NCBI GenBank assembly: GCA_964458385.1
Contig: CAYWIS010000004.1
Span: forward strand, 1 to 64,000
Length of the DNA stretch: 64,000 bases
DNA from: JAHWKS01 sp964458385
GTDB lineage: Bacteria; Planctomycetota; Planctomycetia; Pirellulales; Pirellulaceae
Reading direction: 5' to 3'
Part shown: positions 1-9,378 of the stretch, piece by piece
How positions within the stretch are numbered: position 1 is the stretch's first letter
How the letters are laid out: every line of letters begins with the position of its first letter
The notes under the pieces: generated by a model
Told to the model about the DNA's origin: nothing
What the model saw: only the letters and a program-made list of their open reading frames with translations
Databases searched by the model: none
Program-made: the position numbers and the translations under genes

Positions 1-726
1 GGCGGGATCATCGGCACCTTCCACCACCTGTACTTCACCGGCACGCCACCGGCGGTGCTGGCCTTGGGCGCCACCTTCAGCGCGCTGGAAGTGGTGCCGC
101 TGGTGCTGATCGGTTTTGAAGCCTACGAGAACTTGACCCTGACTACGGCCCGTCCTTGGGTTCAGGCCTACAAGTGGCCGATCTACTTCTTTGTCGCGGT
201 GGCATTCTGGAACCTGGTCGGCGCCGGGTTGTTCGGGTTCTTAATCAATCCGCCCATTGCGCTCTATTACATGCAAGGCTTGAACACCACGCCCGTCCAC
301 GGGCATACCGCCTTGTTTGGCGTGTACGGAATGCTCGGCATTGGGCTGATGTTGTTCTGTCTGAAAGGGTTGGCCGCGCAGAACCGCTGGAAGACCCGCT
401 TGTTGGGCTTCTCGTTCTGGATGATCAACATCGGCCTGGCGCTGATGGTGCTCTTGAGCCTGCTGCCCATGGGCCTGCTGCAAACCTGGGCCAGCGTGAC
501 GCATGGCATGTGGTATGCCCGTTCAGCCGAGTTTATGCAAACCGACCTGATGGACACGCTTCGTTGGCTGCGTGTGGTGGGCGACACCATCTTCGCCGTT
601 GGCGTGCTGGGGATTGGCATGTTTGTGGTGGGCCTTAAGACGGGCTGGTCGCTAACGGGCGCCGAGTCCGAACTGCGCGACCTGGCGGCTCAACCTCAAC
701 TCGAGCCGTCGCCTACAGGGTCGTAA
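1..726 (+). CDS. norB: Nitric oxide reductase, quinol-dependent large subunit (C-terminal part)
   Basis: The reading frame is open from base 1 and ends at TAA 724-726, so only about the last 241 residues of a roughly 750-residue protein are present. The enzyme reduces nitric oxide to nitrous oxide in the cytoplasmic membrane; the single-subunit qNOR form takes electrons from quinol. Visible signatures are GTFHHLYFTG, whose His pair matches the binuclear-centre ligands of the heme-copper superfamily, and TTPVHGHTALFGVYGMLGIG, the conserved helix with the heme-ligand histidines. INPPIALYYMQGLN is also typical of qNOR. At least five hydrophobic segments remain. A CTGCGCCG/CGGCGCAG hairpin (740-771) follows the stop but has no T-run. 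It is the only denitrification gene in view. Family assignment is secure; qNOR rather than cNOR is inferred from sequence resemblance. Confidence 0.93.
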   Translation, partial: GGIIGTFHHLYFTGTPPAVLALGATFSALEVVPLVLIGFEAYENLTLTTARPWVQAYKWPIYFFVAVAFWNLVGAGLFGFLINPPIALYYMQGLNTTPVHGHTALFGVYGMLGIGLMLFCLKGLAAQNRWKTRLLGFSFWMINIGLALMVLLSLLPMGLLQTWASVTHGMWYARSAEFMQTDLMDTLRWLRVVGDTIFAVGVLGIGMFVVGLKTGWSLTGAESELRDLAAQPQLEPSPTGS

Positions 727-828
727 GAGCGCAAGCCCCCTGCGCCGGCGGAGCATGCCCCGTCGGCGCAGAAGCGTGAAGCGATTAAGCCGTCCCCTGC
801 GATCGAACGTTCGCTGGCTGAAATTACT

Positions 829-940
829 ATGGCGGGCGGAGAGAGAGTCGCCACGCAAGGCGTAGCCACGGTAGGTCCGACGCACCGCCTGTCGGGAAAC
901 CACTTAGCGGAGCGACCATCCCCGGCCGACCGCCCGCCAT
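829..940. repeat. Inverted-repeat intergenic element
   Basis: ATGGCGGGCGG at 829-839 is the exact reverse complement of CCGCCCGCCAT at 930-940. The enclosed bases contain further short self-complementary stretches. It could be a dispersed palindromic element, but only one copy is in the window. Confidence 0.45.
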
Positions 941-970
941 CGGTTTACCAACAACTTCGGGTAGCTGTCT

Positions 971-1008
971 AAAAAACGAGAAAGCCGCGAGGAGCCGCGG
1001 CCTTCTCG
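971..1008 (-). terminator. Intrinsic terminator of the first SPFH gene
   Basis: On the minus strand, cgagaaggccgcgg and the matching arm form a 12-bp stem with one mismatch (arms 977-989 and 996-1008), followed directly by six T (971-976). It lies 24 bases past the stop of the 1033-2649 gene. Five T also follow on the plus strand, so it could work in both directions. Confidence 0.8.
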
Positions 1009-1032
1009 TTTCGTTTTTGCGTCTTCAGCGAC

Positions 1033-2649
1033 TTACTGTCCCGCTTTGGTCGTCGTTGCAGGAGGAGCCAGAGGGAGCGTGGGCAGGATCCCTTTGAGAT
1101 CGGTCCAGAGCGTCCCTTCGCCCGCGTAGAAAAGTTGCAGGTCCATGTTTTCGGGCAGCCCTTGGGCGAATTGCCACAGGTTGTACGCCTCGCCCGAGCC
1201 GAAGGCCTCGACCGCCAGTTGGAACTTACGGGCCTTGGCTTCTTCTTGCAACTGCTGGGCGTGTGCGGTGGCTTCGCCCAAGATTTCTTTGCAACGCGCT
1301 TCCAGATCGGCCGCCTGTTTGTCGATGGCGGCCACCAGTTGTTCCGTTTCGGCCTCAATCTCTTTGGCTTTGCGGGCTCCTTCCGCAACAACGGCGGCGA
1401 CCATCTTCTTGGTTTCTTCCTGAATGACCACCGCCTCTTTCTCAACCATTTTCTCTGCTTCGCGCAGATCTGCTTCCACTTTAGCGGTCAAACTTTCTTG
1501 CTCGCGCGTAAGCTTCATCTCATCGGCGATGTACCCTTCTTGAATTGGCAGACGCACCTCGTTGGGCACGTAGGCATGCCGCACCAGGCTATAAAGCAAG
1601 GTGATATTCTTCTCTTCCAGCACGCGTTTGAACTCATCGGAAACCTCCTGCTGGAATTGCTGCCGCGTTTCGCCGACCAAGAGTTCAACGGCCTTCATCT
1701 TGGAGCCGATGTTGCGGCAGATGCTCTCGGACTGCGGCACAATCACCTTTTGCTCAACCGCCGTCAGGTTGCCAAAGGTTTCGATCACCTCGGCCGCCTC
1801 ATCGGGCATGATGCCCCAGATAGTGGTGAAGTCGACCTGAATATTAAACCCGTCGGTCGATGAGAATTCGATCCCCGTGCGTCGCTTGGCAAGCGGTTCG
1901 TTGCTCTCGTCTTTGATCGGATTGCCTTGGGCGTCGACCGCCTTCTCCACGGCGATACTTCGCTCGTCATAGCCGATGCCTACAATATCAATCTCTTGCT
2001 CGTTGGGGTTCACCGGGTACAGGCCGGGCGGGAGTGTTTCCTGTTGTACGCCCGCAGAGATATTCAGCTGCGGGTTGGACGCCTTATTGGTGACAACGCC
2101 CACATACCCTGCGGGAATCTGCACCCAGCCCGAATATTTGATTTGCGTTTCGTCTTTCCGTTGCTCCTGAGTCGTGATGACGTTCACCTCATAGGCGTAA
2201 GGATTGATACGATACCGCCCAGGAGCGAGCACCTTGCGCAAGATGCCCTTGTGTTTGGTCTGGTAGAGATCGCCACTGACGAGAAACTCGCCCGTGGGCA
2301 GATCGTCGCCCATCTTGCTTGTAACCACGCCCACCTGGCCAGGTTCGATGATCGTATCGGGGACGATTTTTCGCTCCCACCAAATCGGGCAATAAAAGTG
2401 GCGGCCAGGACCGGGCATATCCCGCAGTACGCCAATTTCCAAGGCGCCGTCTTCGCCCATGTCGGCAAAGTGGCCGGGCTTGGCGTACACCTTCTTACCG
2501 AACAACAGCGGCCCCTTGTAACGCAGCCCCAGGCTATATCCCTCGGGCACGTAGATACGGTTCACCTTCCAATGAACCCCCAAGGCCAACACCAACACCA
2601 CGAGCACCGCGGTCAAAACGCTCGCAACAAGGCGGGGAGCAGGACGCAT
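1033..2649 (-). CDS. SPFH/band-7 domain membrane protein, three N-terminal modules
   Basis: About 538 residues. One N-terminal membrane anchor (roughly residues 6-25) is followed by three related beta-rich modules of the form PxGxxGVVT...LxPGRYxINP at about 33-97, 101-160 and 177-225. The SPFH core follows, then an Ala/Glu/Lys-rich coiled coil (about 375-480) with repeated EAE and AEA patterns as in flotillin and stomatin relatives. These proteins usually oligomerise at membranes; a specific role cannot be assigned. I chose ATG at 2649 because the longer frame begins with TTG at 2664. A paralogue with the same architecture lies 190 bases upstream on the same strand (2840-4453), so the two may form a hetero-oligomer. 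A terminator follows the stop. Confidence 0.85.
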   Translation of the reverse strand: MRPAPRLVASVLTAVLVVLVLALGVHWKVNRIYVPEGYSLGLRYKGPLLFGKKVYAKPGHFADMGEDGALEIGVLRDMPGPGRHFYCPIWWERKIVPDTIIEPGQVGVVTSKMGDDLPTGEFLVSGDLYQTKHKGILRKVLAPGRYRINPYAYEVNVITTQEQRKDETQIKYSGWVQIPAGYVGVVTNKASNPQLNISAGVQQETLPPGLYPVNPNEQEIDIVGIGYDERSIAVEKAVDAQGNPIKDESNEPLAKRRTGIEFSSTDGFNIQVDFTTIWGIMPDEAAEVIETFGNLTAVEQKVIVPQSESICRNIGSKMKAVELLVGETRQQFQQEVSDEFKRVLEEKNITLLYSLVRHAYVPNEVRLPIQEGYIADEMKLTREQESLTAKVEADLREAEKMVEKEAVVIQEETKKMVAAVVAEGARKAKEIEAETEQLVAAIDKQAADLEARCKEILGEATAHAQQLQEEAKARKFQLAVEAFGSGEAYNLWQFAQGLPENMDLQLFYAGEGTLWTDLKGILPTLPLAPPATTTKAGQ

Positions 2650-2839
2650 AACACGAGTTCCCAAAAAGGGGTTAGCAATTCAAGCCAAGGTTCGCAACGC
2701 CCATAACCGGAAACGAACGGTCATTAGAAGGTTGCGTTAATATCAATCCGCCAAACTCAAATTCAAACGACGCGCAAAACTCCGGAGTCCGTTGGACTCT
2801 GGCTAGGCTGGACCAGGGTTGACGTGCGTTTGATCGTGA

Positions 2840-4453
2840 CTACTCCGAGTCGGGCGGAGACGCCTTCTCGGCCGTTAGCTTGGGTTGGGCGGCCGGGGGA
2901 ACCGGAGCTTCAGGACGAATCTCGTTGAAACGTTCGAAGACTTTCATCAGCGGGCTATCCGAGGTGTTGACCATGATCCGCCGAAAAGCGGGCGCCATCT
3001 TCTGGAACAAGATGAACTGCGCCAATTGCCGGCCGTCGCCGCTAAACGCCTCCACCGATTTGCGCCAGCCGGCCGCAAGAGCGTCGTTCTCGTACTCGAT
3101 CACCTTGGCTTCGGCTTCGCCCAAGCGTGTAGTCCTGGCGGCCATGTCTTGCGCGGCTTTGAGCTGAAATTCGGCCACCGCCAAACGCTGGCTCGCTTCG
3201 ATTAGCGCCACTTCCTTCTTCTGTTCGGCCTCGGTCACGACTTTGACGACTTGTTGCTCGGCGGCCACCAGCTCCTTCTTGCGCTCGATCATGGCCTTCT
3301 CAACCGCCAGTTGCTTTTCCGACTCTTGCTGGAGTTTTTGCTTTTGGTACTTCTCCAACTCTTGCACAGCGATTTCCCGCTTCATGACGACGTCGCGAAT
3401 CTTTTGCGGAGGCTGATAGTCGGTGATGGAAACCACCACGATTTCAATCCCCTGCGATTCGCACGTTTTCTCCAACTCGGTCTGGAAGGCTCTTTGAAAC
3501 TCAATGCGGGTTTCGCCCGAAATAAACTCGCGGCCCGAGTAGTTCGAACCCGCGATGCGGCAGAACGAACGAGCGTTGGGAAGGATCACCTTGTTGATGA
3601 TCTCTTCGTCGATGCGGGCCCCAAACTCGTCATCGTTTTCCACGTCGTTGTAGAGCACAAAGAGTTGGGCGGCTTGCTCGGGCATGACACGGAACTCCAC
3701 CACGCCGTCGAGCGTAATCCAAAAGCCATCCTTGGAAGGAAAGCCCATCTCGTCGCCTTCCGAAAGATCAAACCGCTTGCTACGGCAGTCAACCAAATCG
3801 ATCCGTTGCAAATAAGGGTTGATGTAGTAGGTGCCTTCCTCCAGCACCTTGGCCTGCACGCCCCGCTCCCCTTCCTCGCTGAGAAGCGAGTTAGGCTTCT
3901 TAGGCATAGGGCCCGCAAGATTCGTAACCACGCCCTTGTAACCGGCGGGGATGCGCACGGGCTCAAACAATTGGATGTACTCGGCGTAGTTGTCACTAGC
4001 GCGTTTGGGTTCGCCTTCGACCCAGGCGTTGATCGTTGAATACCGGCCCGGGCGAAGCACCTCGGGCACGATGCCCTTCTGGTTCTCCTTCCAGGCGATG
4101 ACTTCCCCATAGGGCGGCTCTTCGCCATACAGCCGCGTGCGCACCCCGAGTTTTCCTTCGGGAATTTCCACTTGGGGCACAATCTCCCACTTCCAGTACC
4201 AAGGGTTGTAATAGTAACGGCCTTCGCCCAAAACCTCGCGCTGCAAGCCCTTGTACTCAGGTGAGGGGGCAATCACTTCGTTAACAGGCAGGTCCTTCCC
4301 GGTTTTCTTGATGAGCACCGCTATGTGCCGGGTAGGAACTTCGATGCGACAGATGTAGAACTGAAAGATCAGCCCGCCTACGATCATCACCGCCACAGTC
4401 AGGACTGCGGCGCTAACCAGCGCGCCAGCGCCGTGTGGACGAAATCGCTCCAT
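2840..4453 (-). CDS. SPFH/band-7 domain membrane protein, paralogue
   Basis: 537 residues, ATG at 4453 with a strong AAGGGGGAG ribosome site about 7 bases upstream. A transmembrane anchor occupies about residues 11-32. Three modules follow (about 38-93, 96-145 and 167-222), each with a PxxxxGV start and a VLxxGRYYxNP-type end, then the SPFH core. The coiled coil at about 370-460 is rich in Lys, Glu and Gln. The C-terminus is Pro/Ala rich. The layout matches the downstream neighbour at 1033-2649 but the sequence has diverged strongly, so the duplication looks old. Likely role, by inference: a membrane scaffold of flotillin type. The precise partner or substrate is unknown. Confidence 0.86.
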   Translation of the reverse strand: MERFRPHGAGALVSAAVLTVAVMIVGGLIFQFYICRIEVPTRHIAVLIKKTGKDLPVNEVIAPSPEYKGLQREVLGEGRYYYNPWYWKWEIVPQVEIPEGKLGVRTRLYGEEPPYGEVIAWKENQKGIVPEVLRPGRYSTINAWVEGEPKRASDNYAEYIQLFEPVRIPAGYKGVVTNLAGPMPKKPNSLLSEEGERGVQAKVLEEGTYYINPYLQRIDLVDCRSKRFDLSEGDEMGFPSKDGFWITLDGVVEFRVMPEQAAQLFVLYNDVENDDEFGARIDEEIINKVILPNARSFCRIAGSNYSGREFISGETRIEFQRAFQTELEKTCESQGIEIVVVSITDYQPPQKIRDVVMKREIAVQELEKYQKQKLQQESEKQLAVEKAMIERKKELVAAEQQVVKVVTEAEQKKEVALIEASQRLAVAEFQLKAAQDMAARTTRLGEAEAKVIEYENDALAAGWRKSVEAFSGDGRQLAQFILFQKMAPAFRRIMVNTSDSPLMKVFERFNEIRPEAPVPPAAQPKLTAEKASPPDSE

Positions 4454-4806
4454 AGAACGCTCCCCCTTAGGAAATGGGCCCCGACTGACTATGCCGGACG
4501 CGTAAGCCTCGCTTGTTACGGGGATATTCGACAGGTAACCGGAATTCTTCGACTAAACTGGCCATTCCGATCAGCGATTTCCCGCAAACAGCGCAAACGG
4601 CAAGGATTGTAGGTGTTGCAACGTCTGGCTCACAATCGGAGGAGAAGCCTCCCCCTCTCTGGCTTACCCTCGGGTCAAAGGGCTAGAACGGACAGTTACC
4701 AGGGCAATGGACGACAACAGGAAAAGCGAAATTTCGCCCCGGGCGCTACAGCGCGGCGCATTGCGAAAAGGCGATTCGGGGCCTACCAGGTAAACGATCC
4801 AGCGGC
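4454..4806. other. Divergent intergenic region
   Basis: This separates the minus-strand SPFH gene from the plus-strand YfhO gene and must hold promoters for both. Apart from the ribosome site for the SPFH gene just upstream of 4453, I see no convincing motif. A 65-codon open frame at 4613-4810 has no ribosome site and unlikely composition. Confidence 0.5.
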
Positions 4807-7740
4807 GTGAATCTTCCCACAGGTTTCCAAAAGTTTCTGTTGCTCGTGGCGTTCCTCGCCCCTGGCGTCTGGATTTTTCGCGAGGCGGTTTTCACCTCCC
4901 GCGCGTTCGTATTCCGCGATGCGGCCCACTACTATCAGCCCTTGTTCGCCTGGGCCGCGTCCGAATGGGGGAACGGCCGTCTCCCTCTGTGGAATCCGTA
5001 TGACAACGCCGGAATACCGGCGGCGGCCGATCCCACAACCAGCGCGTTCTACCCAGGCAAGTTGCTTTTTGTGTTGCCGGTGGGTTTCGGCGCGCGTTAC
5101 AAGCTCTATCTGCTAACGCATGTGTTCTTGGCCGGTGCAACGGCAAGTTTCGTCGCCCGACGCTGGGGCGCCAGTCCCATTGCATCGACAGCCTGTGGCC
5201 TGAGTTACGCCTATGGCGGCAGTGTTGTGTTCCAATACTGCAACGCGGTATATCTGGTTGGCGCCGCCTGGTTGCCGTTGGCCGTATGGACGATCGACGG
5301 CCTGATACGATACCGCCGCACCGCGTGGGTGGTTGGCCTAGGCGCCGTGCTGGCGATGATGATCCTGGGAGGCGACCCGCAAACCGCCTACCATGCGGGG
5401 CTTGTCGCGTTACTTGGGCTTATACTCCGTTGGCGGCGGATCTCTCGACACCAAGTGCGTCCGCCTCGCCACAAGCAAACCAGCGCACCGACGAAGCCGG
5501 TCTCCCCTGCCCTTCCCTCCCCTGCTCTGCTCTCCTCCGTCAAGCCACCTCCTCCCCCCGCAGGGTCCGCCGGCCTGTTCGACCCAACACCTTTGTGTGA
5601 AGTTGCCGCTCAGGTCGAACGAGGGTCTCATGTACGTTGGACTGGCTTATTAAGGGAGGAAACGATTACTGACGCCCCCTCCTGCGCTGTGCAGCGGAAT
5701 CGGCTACTGCTGTTGGCGGAAGCCGCGGGCATGGCGGGCCTGTTCGCCGCCATTCAGGTGCTGCCCGCCATACAGGCCGCCCAGCGAAGTTACCGGACCT
5801 CGTTCGATGCGCCCCGCTCGTTGTATGAGCTGCCCAAGTTTCTTGGCCGTAGCGACCGTCCATCCGGCGCCCAGATTGCCGCGGGACTGCTGGCGGCGCC
5901 CACGGCAGGCACGCATTACGCCCACGTGTATGACTTCAGCGTGGGGCCGTGGCGGTGGGCGGAGATGATCTGGCCGAACTTCTCGGGACAACTCTTCCCG
6001 GTGCATCGCCGGTGGACCGCCGCCATTCCGGCGGAAGGGCGCACCTGGACCCCCTCGCTGTACTTCGGTTTGGCGCCGCTGATCGCGGCCTTGGCCGCTT
6101 GGCGCTGGCGTGGTGGAGCGTGGCGGGCGCGTTGGATGACTTGGACCGTGGCCCTGGCGATGGTGGCCGCGTTGGGCTGGTATGGCGCAGGCTGGCTTTG
6201 GCTCGAACTCCGGAACGCCTTATTCGGAGCCCACGTCGGCAGTTCTCCCCTTGGTGGTCCGGTCGGCGGGTTGTATTGGTTCATGGTCCAATTGCTGCCC
6301 GGCTATGTGAGTTTTCGCTACCCGGCGAAGTGGCTCACGGTCGCGGCACTGGCGTTAAGCCTGCTGGCGGCGCAAGGCTGGGATGCGGTCTTTGCCGGCC
6401 AGTCGCTGCGGGCCCGACGGGTAACGCTCGCTCTGCTTCTGCTCAGTCTGGCGGGGCTTGCCGTGTGGGCGGCGATCCGCCCTTACTGGAATGGCTGGAT
6501 GCAGTCGGTTCCCCCTGATGCGCTTTTGGGGCCTCTCGACGCAGACGGCGCCGCCCGCGGCTTACTGTTCGCCTTCCTGCACACCATGGCGCTGGCGGCG
6601 CTCCTGCTGTTCCTGATGCGTCGTGGCTCCCAGACCAACGCGCAAGCCGCCGCCACTCTCGCGGTGTTGCTTACCGCCGTCGATCTGGCAGCAGCGCATG
6701 GTTGGATCGCCCCCACGGCGCCGCAAGAGAATTGGACGCGCACTTCTCCGGCCGTCGCAGCCATTGCGGCCGATGCCCAGTCGGCGGCGGCCGCAAGTTT
6801 TCGGGTCTACCGCGCCTCGCCACGAGGATGGTCGCCACCGTCTTGGCGTCAGGCATCTTCACCGCAACGGCAAGTCGATGGCCAAGACTGGGATCAGGCG
6901 ACCCTTTTTCCGCGCTATCACCTGTTAACCAGAACGCCGTTGGTTGGTGTTTCCAGCGCGCTGGGTGCTGCCGACTTCCAAGCGTTCTTTGCTGTGGCGC
7001 GAGAACACGGATTCCGCCGCCCCGACGGTGTGACCGAACCAGCGCCCGAAGCGCTCGCCGTCTTGGGCGTAAGTCATGTGCTGCTGCCGCGCGACGCGCA
7101 ATTGCCCGGCGGAACCTTGGCGGCTCGTTCGCTGGGAACGGGAGACTTGGAAAATGTGTCTCTGTGGCGAGTCTCCCCTGCCCTGCCCCGCGTATGGACC
7201 GTAGACCGTCTGGTGCGTTTGCCGGAACTGACAGACGACGCGCCGCAGTCGCTCCTTCATCGCACGCGCGAAGTGCTGTTCACAGAGGGACGCTGGCGAG
7301 ACTTCCGCCACCAAGCGGTCATCGAAACCAACGCCGACATTTCCGCCATCACGCAAGAAACTCCCCTGCCCTTGCAGCCCGCGTCTTGCCAGCTGGTCGT
7401 GGATACGCCCCAACGGCAGGAAATCGAACTCGACCTCGGAGCGCCGCAACTACTAGTAATAGGCGATTACTACGACGAAGACTGGCGAGCCTACTACCAT
7501 TCCACCAACGGCCCCACACAAAGACTGCCGATATGGCGCACCAACCGCGTCCTGCGCGGCGTCTGGCTTCCCGCGGGCAAAGGCCGCTTGGTGCTCGTCT
7601 ACCGCCCTACCCTGTTCTACTTTGGCGCCATCATCACCGCCGCTACATGGCTCCTCAGCCTGACGTGGGCAGCCTACGCCTATCTCCGCCCATCACGCTC
7701 TCACGCCCAACCCAGCCAACAACCACGGGCAATCAACTGA
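4807..7740 (+). CDS. YfhO-family polytopic membrane protein
   Basis: 977 residues from GTG 4807. The N-terminus (RDAAHYYQPLFAW, LWNPYDNAGIP) matches the YfhO family, large membrane proteins related to lipid-linked-sugar glycosyltransferases; in Firmicutes YfhO members glycosylate lipoteichoic acid, but the substrate here is unknown. About a dozen hydrophobic helices span residues 10-630. The C-terminal 330 residues are soluble and presumably extracytoplasmic, and a last helix lies near residue 945. Residues about 212-295 form an odd Pro/Ser-rich, hydrophilic block between two membrane helices, with pyrimidine-rich DNA at 5500-5570 that looks unlike the rest of the gene. The start lacks a clear ribosome site, so an internal start is possible. 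Confidence 0.8.
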   Translation: MNLPTGFQKFLLLVAFLAPGVWIFREAVFTSRAFVFRDAAHYYQPLFAWAASEWGNGRLPLWNPYDNAGIPAAADPTTSAFYPGKLLFVLPVGFGARYKLYLLTHVFLAGATASFVARRWGASPIASTACGLSYAYGGSVVFQYCNAVYLVGAAWLPLAVWTIDGLIRYRRTAWVVGLGAVLAMMILGGDPQTAYHAGLVALLGLILRWRRISRHQVRPPRHKQTSAPTKPVSPALPSPALLSSVKPPPPPAGSAGLFDPTPLCEVAAQVERGSHVRWTGLLREETITDAPSCAVQRNRLLLLAEAAGMAGLFAAIQVLPAIQAAQRSYRTSFDAPRSLYELPKFLGRSDRPSGAQIAAGLLAAPTAGTHYAHVYDFSVGPWRWAEMIWPNFSGQLFPVHRRWTAAIPAEGRTWTPSLYFGLAPLIAALAAWRWRGGAWRARWMTWTVALAMVAALGWYGAGWLWLELRNALFGAHVGSSPLGGPVGGLYWFMVQLLPGYVSFRYPAKWLTVAALALSLLAAQGWDAVFAGQSLRARRVTLALLLLSLAGLAVWAAIRPYWNGWMQSVPPDALLGPLDADGAARGLLFAFLHTMALAALLLFLMRRGSQTNAQAAATLAVLLTAVDLAAAHGWIAPTAPQENWTRTSPAVAAIAADAQSAAAASFRVYRASPRGWSPPSWRQASSPQRQVDGQDWDQATLFPRYHLLTRTPLVGVSSALGAADFQAFFAVAREHGFRRPDGVTEPAPEALAVLGVSHVLLPRDAQLPGGTLAARSLGTGDLENVSLWRVSPALPRVWTVDRLVRLPELTDDAPQSLLHRTREVLFTEGRWRDFRHQAVIETNADISAITQETPLPLQPASCQLVVDTPQRQEIELDLGAPQLLVIGDYYDEDWRAYYHSTNGPTQRLPIWRTNRVLRGVWLPAGKGRLVLVYRPTLFYFGAIITAATWLLSLTWAAYAYLRPSRSHAQPSQQPRAIN

Positions 7741-8037
7741 CGCCTTGCGCAATTGCGAACTTGCTTACGAAGCTTCGCGAGTACGCGTACGGTTGTGCGT
7801 TTCCGCAGAATTAGAGAAAAGCCGCGGTATGTACTAGCCGGCGGAGGCGCGTGCTAGGTTGCTCTCGTGCCGAGGGGCGCGTGAGTGGGGGATGGAAGTT
7901 TGTCTTGAATTGGGGGCGGGGAATATCTACAACTGTGCTGGGGGCGTCAACCACCCCACCCCGTTTACCCCAAAGCACGCAGCCTCCACAAACCCACACG
8001 GCGAAACGGTCCACCGTTCGCCTGATGAGGTCGACAT

Positions 8038-9210
8038 ATGACTACCCCGCAGTTCTCGATTCCCGAGGCGCGCCGTCTTTTGAACGACCTGTTCGCGCAC
8101 CGGCCAGCCATTTACTGGACCGACTTTCTGGTGTCGCTGACGATCGGCTACAGTTGTGCGGCGGTCTATCTGAACGCGCCGCTTGGCTCGCCGCAGCAGA
8201 TCGTGTGCATGGGGATTGCCATTTTCGCCCTGTTCCGCGTCGGCTCGTTTATCCACGAGATCGTCCATTTCGGCCGGAACGAAATGCGGGCTTTCACCGT
8301 CGCGTGGGATCTTCTGGCCGGCGTGCCCATGCTCATGCCGTCGTTCTTTTACGGCAATCATATCGACCACCACAATACGCATCATTACGGCACGGGGCAG
8401 GACGGCGAGTATCTGCCGCTGGGAAGCGGACCGCTGCGGAACATCGCCAAGTTTTATGCGCAGGTCATCATTCTGCCGCTGTTGGTGGCGGTGCGGTTCT
8501 TGATCATCACCCCGATTTCCTTTCTCCATCCCCGGCTGCGCGAGTGGGCGCTGCGCTACTGCTCGTCGTATGTGATTAACTTGCGGTATCGCCGGAAGCG
8601 CATTCCCGCCGACGCGCCGCGACGGTATTGGGCCTTCTTGGAAGTGTTGTGCTTCCTGCGCACGGCGGCAATCTTTGTCTTCGTGTTTGCCGGCTGGGCG
8701 CCGTGGTATCGCATTCCGTTGCTTTACTTGTTGGCGATGTGCGTGTTGGGATTGAACTACGTGCGGAACGTGGTGGCCCATCTTTATCAGGGCGACGGTC
8801 AGCCGATGAGCCACGCCGAACAACTTCTGGACTCGGTCAACCTGGAAGGAGGCCGCTGGGGCGGGCCAATCACCGAGCTGTTTTTCCCCTTGGGGCTACG
8901 ATACCACGCCCTGCATCACCTGTTCCCTGCCCTCCCCTATCACAACTTATACGCCGCTCATCGCCGATTGATGGCCGAGTTGCCGGCCGATTCGGCGTAT
9001 CGCCAAACGGTGTATCCCCATTTCTGGGCCGCGCTGCGGTTACTGTGGAAGAACAGCCGTCAGGCCGTGGCCGAATCGGGCCCCAACCGGCCGACGCGGG
9101 CGGATGTCTGGTTCGAGAACCGCCGCCGCTTGCTTGCCAGCTACAAGGCCGCCGACCACCCTCCCCTGCCCGCCGAAGACCCCACCGCGCCGGTCGTCGA
9201 AACGGCCTAG
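8038..9210 (+). CDS. Membrane fatty acid desaturase family protein
   Basis: 390 residues, ATG 8038 with GAGG about 9 bases upstream. The three histidine clusters of the di-iron membrane desaturase/hydroxylase family are present: HEIVH (H73/H77), HIDHHNTHH (from H108) and HALHH near residue 300, followed by PYHNL. Four or so hydrophobic segments fit the family fold. The reaction is probably introduction of a double bond or hydroxyl into a membrane lipid chain using oxygen and ferredoxin-type electrons; the acyl substrate cannot be told. Planctomycete relatives are often annotated simply as fatty acid desaturase. It appears monocistronic; the PP2C gene starts about 170 bases later. Confidence 0.88.
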   Translation: MTTPQFSIPEARRLLNDLFAHRPAIYWTDFLVSLTIGYSCAAVYLNAPLGSPQQIVCMGIAIFALFRVGSFIHEIVHFGRNEMRAFTVAWDLLAGVPMLMPSFFYGNHIDHHNTHHYGTGQDGEYLPLGSGPLRNIAKFYAQVIILPLLVAVRFLIITPISFLHPRLREWALRYCSSYVINLRYRRKRIPADAPRRYWAFLEVLCFLRTAAIFVFVFAGWAPWYRIPLLYLLAMCVLGLNYVRNVVAHLYQGDGQPMSHAEQLLDSVNLEGGRWGGPITELFFPLGLRYHALHHLFPALPYHNLYAAHRRLMAELPADSAYRQTVYPHFWAALRLLWKNSRQAVAESGPNRPTRADVWFENRRRLLASYKAADHPPLPAEDPTAPVVETA

Positions 9211-9378
9211 CGCATCCCCGCCGGCAATGCAAACCGCGCTGGCAACTCTCCCAAGAGCATCTATCGCAAATGCACGCCGCCCAAGTTTTCACGGCCCCCA
9301 GTCCTACGGCGCCGACGCACTCAAGGCGGTGAGTGGGGTCCCGTGGACAAAACTTTCCCCCCGCGCTACCTTGACGGG

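Larger units (their letters stand above)
727..1032. other. Intergenic region with paired inverted repeats
   Basis: I see no credible gene here. It contains the hairpin at 740-771 behind norB, an 11-base perfect inverted repeat (829-839 with 930-940) enclosing about 90 bases, and the terminator at 971-1008 that serves the minus-strand SPFH gene. Confidence 0.6.

Noticed and set aside
4613..4810. 65-codon frame before the YfhO gene
   Set aside because: No ribosome site, unlikely composition, and it overlaps the YfhO start.
6702..7814. 370-codon frame inside the YfhO gene
   Set aside because: Same strand, shifted frame, Arg/Pro-rich composition; the YfhO frame reads as a true membrane protein throughout.
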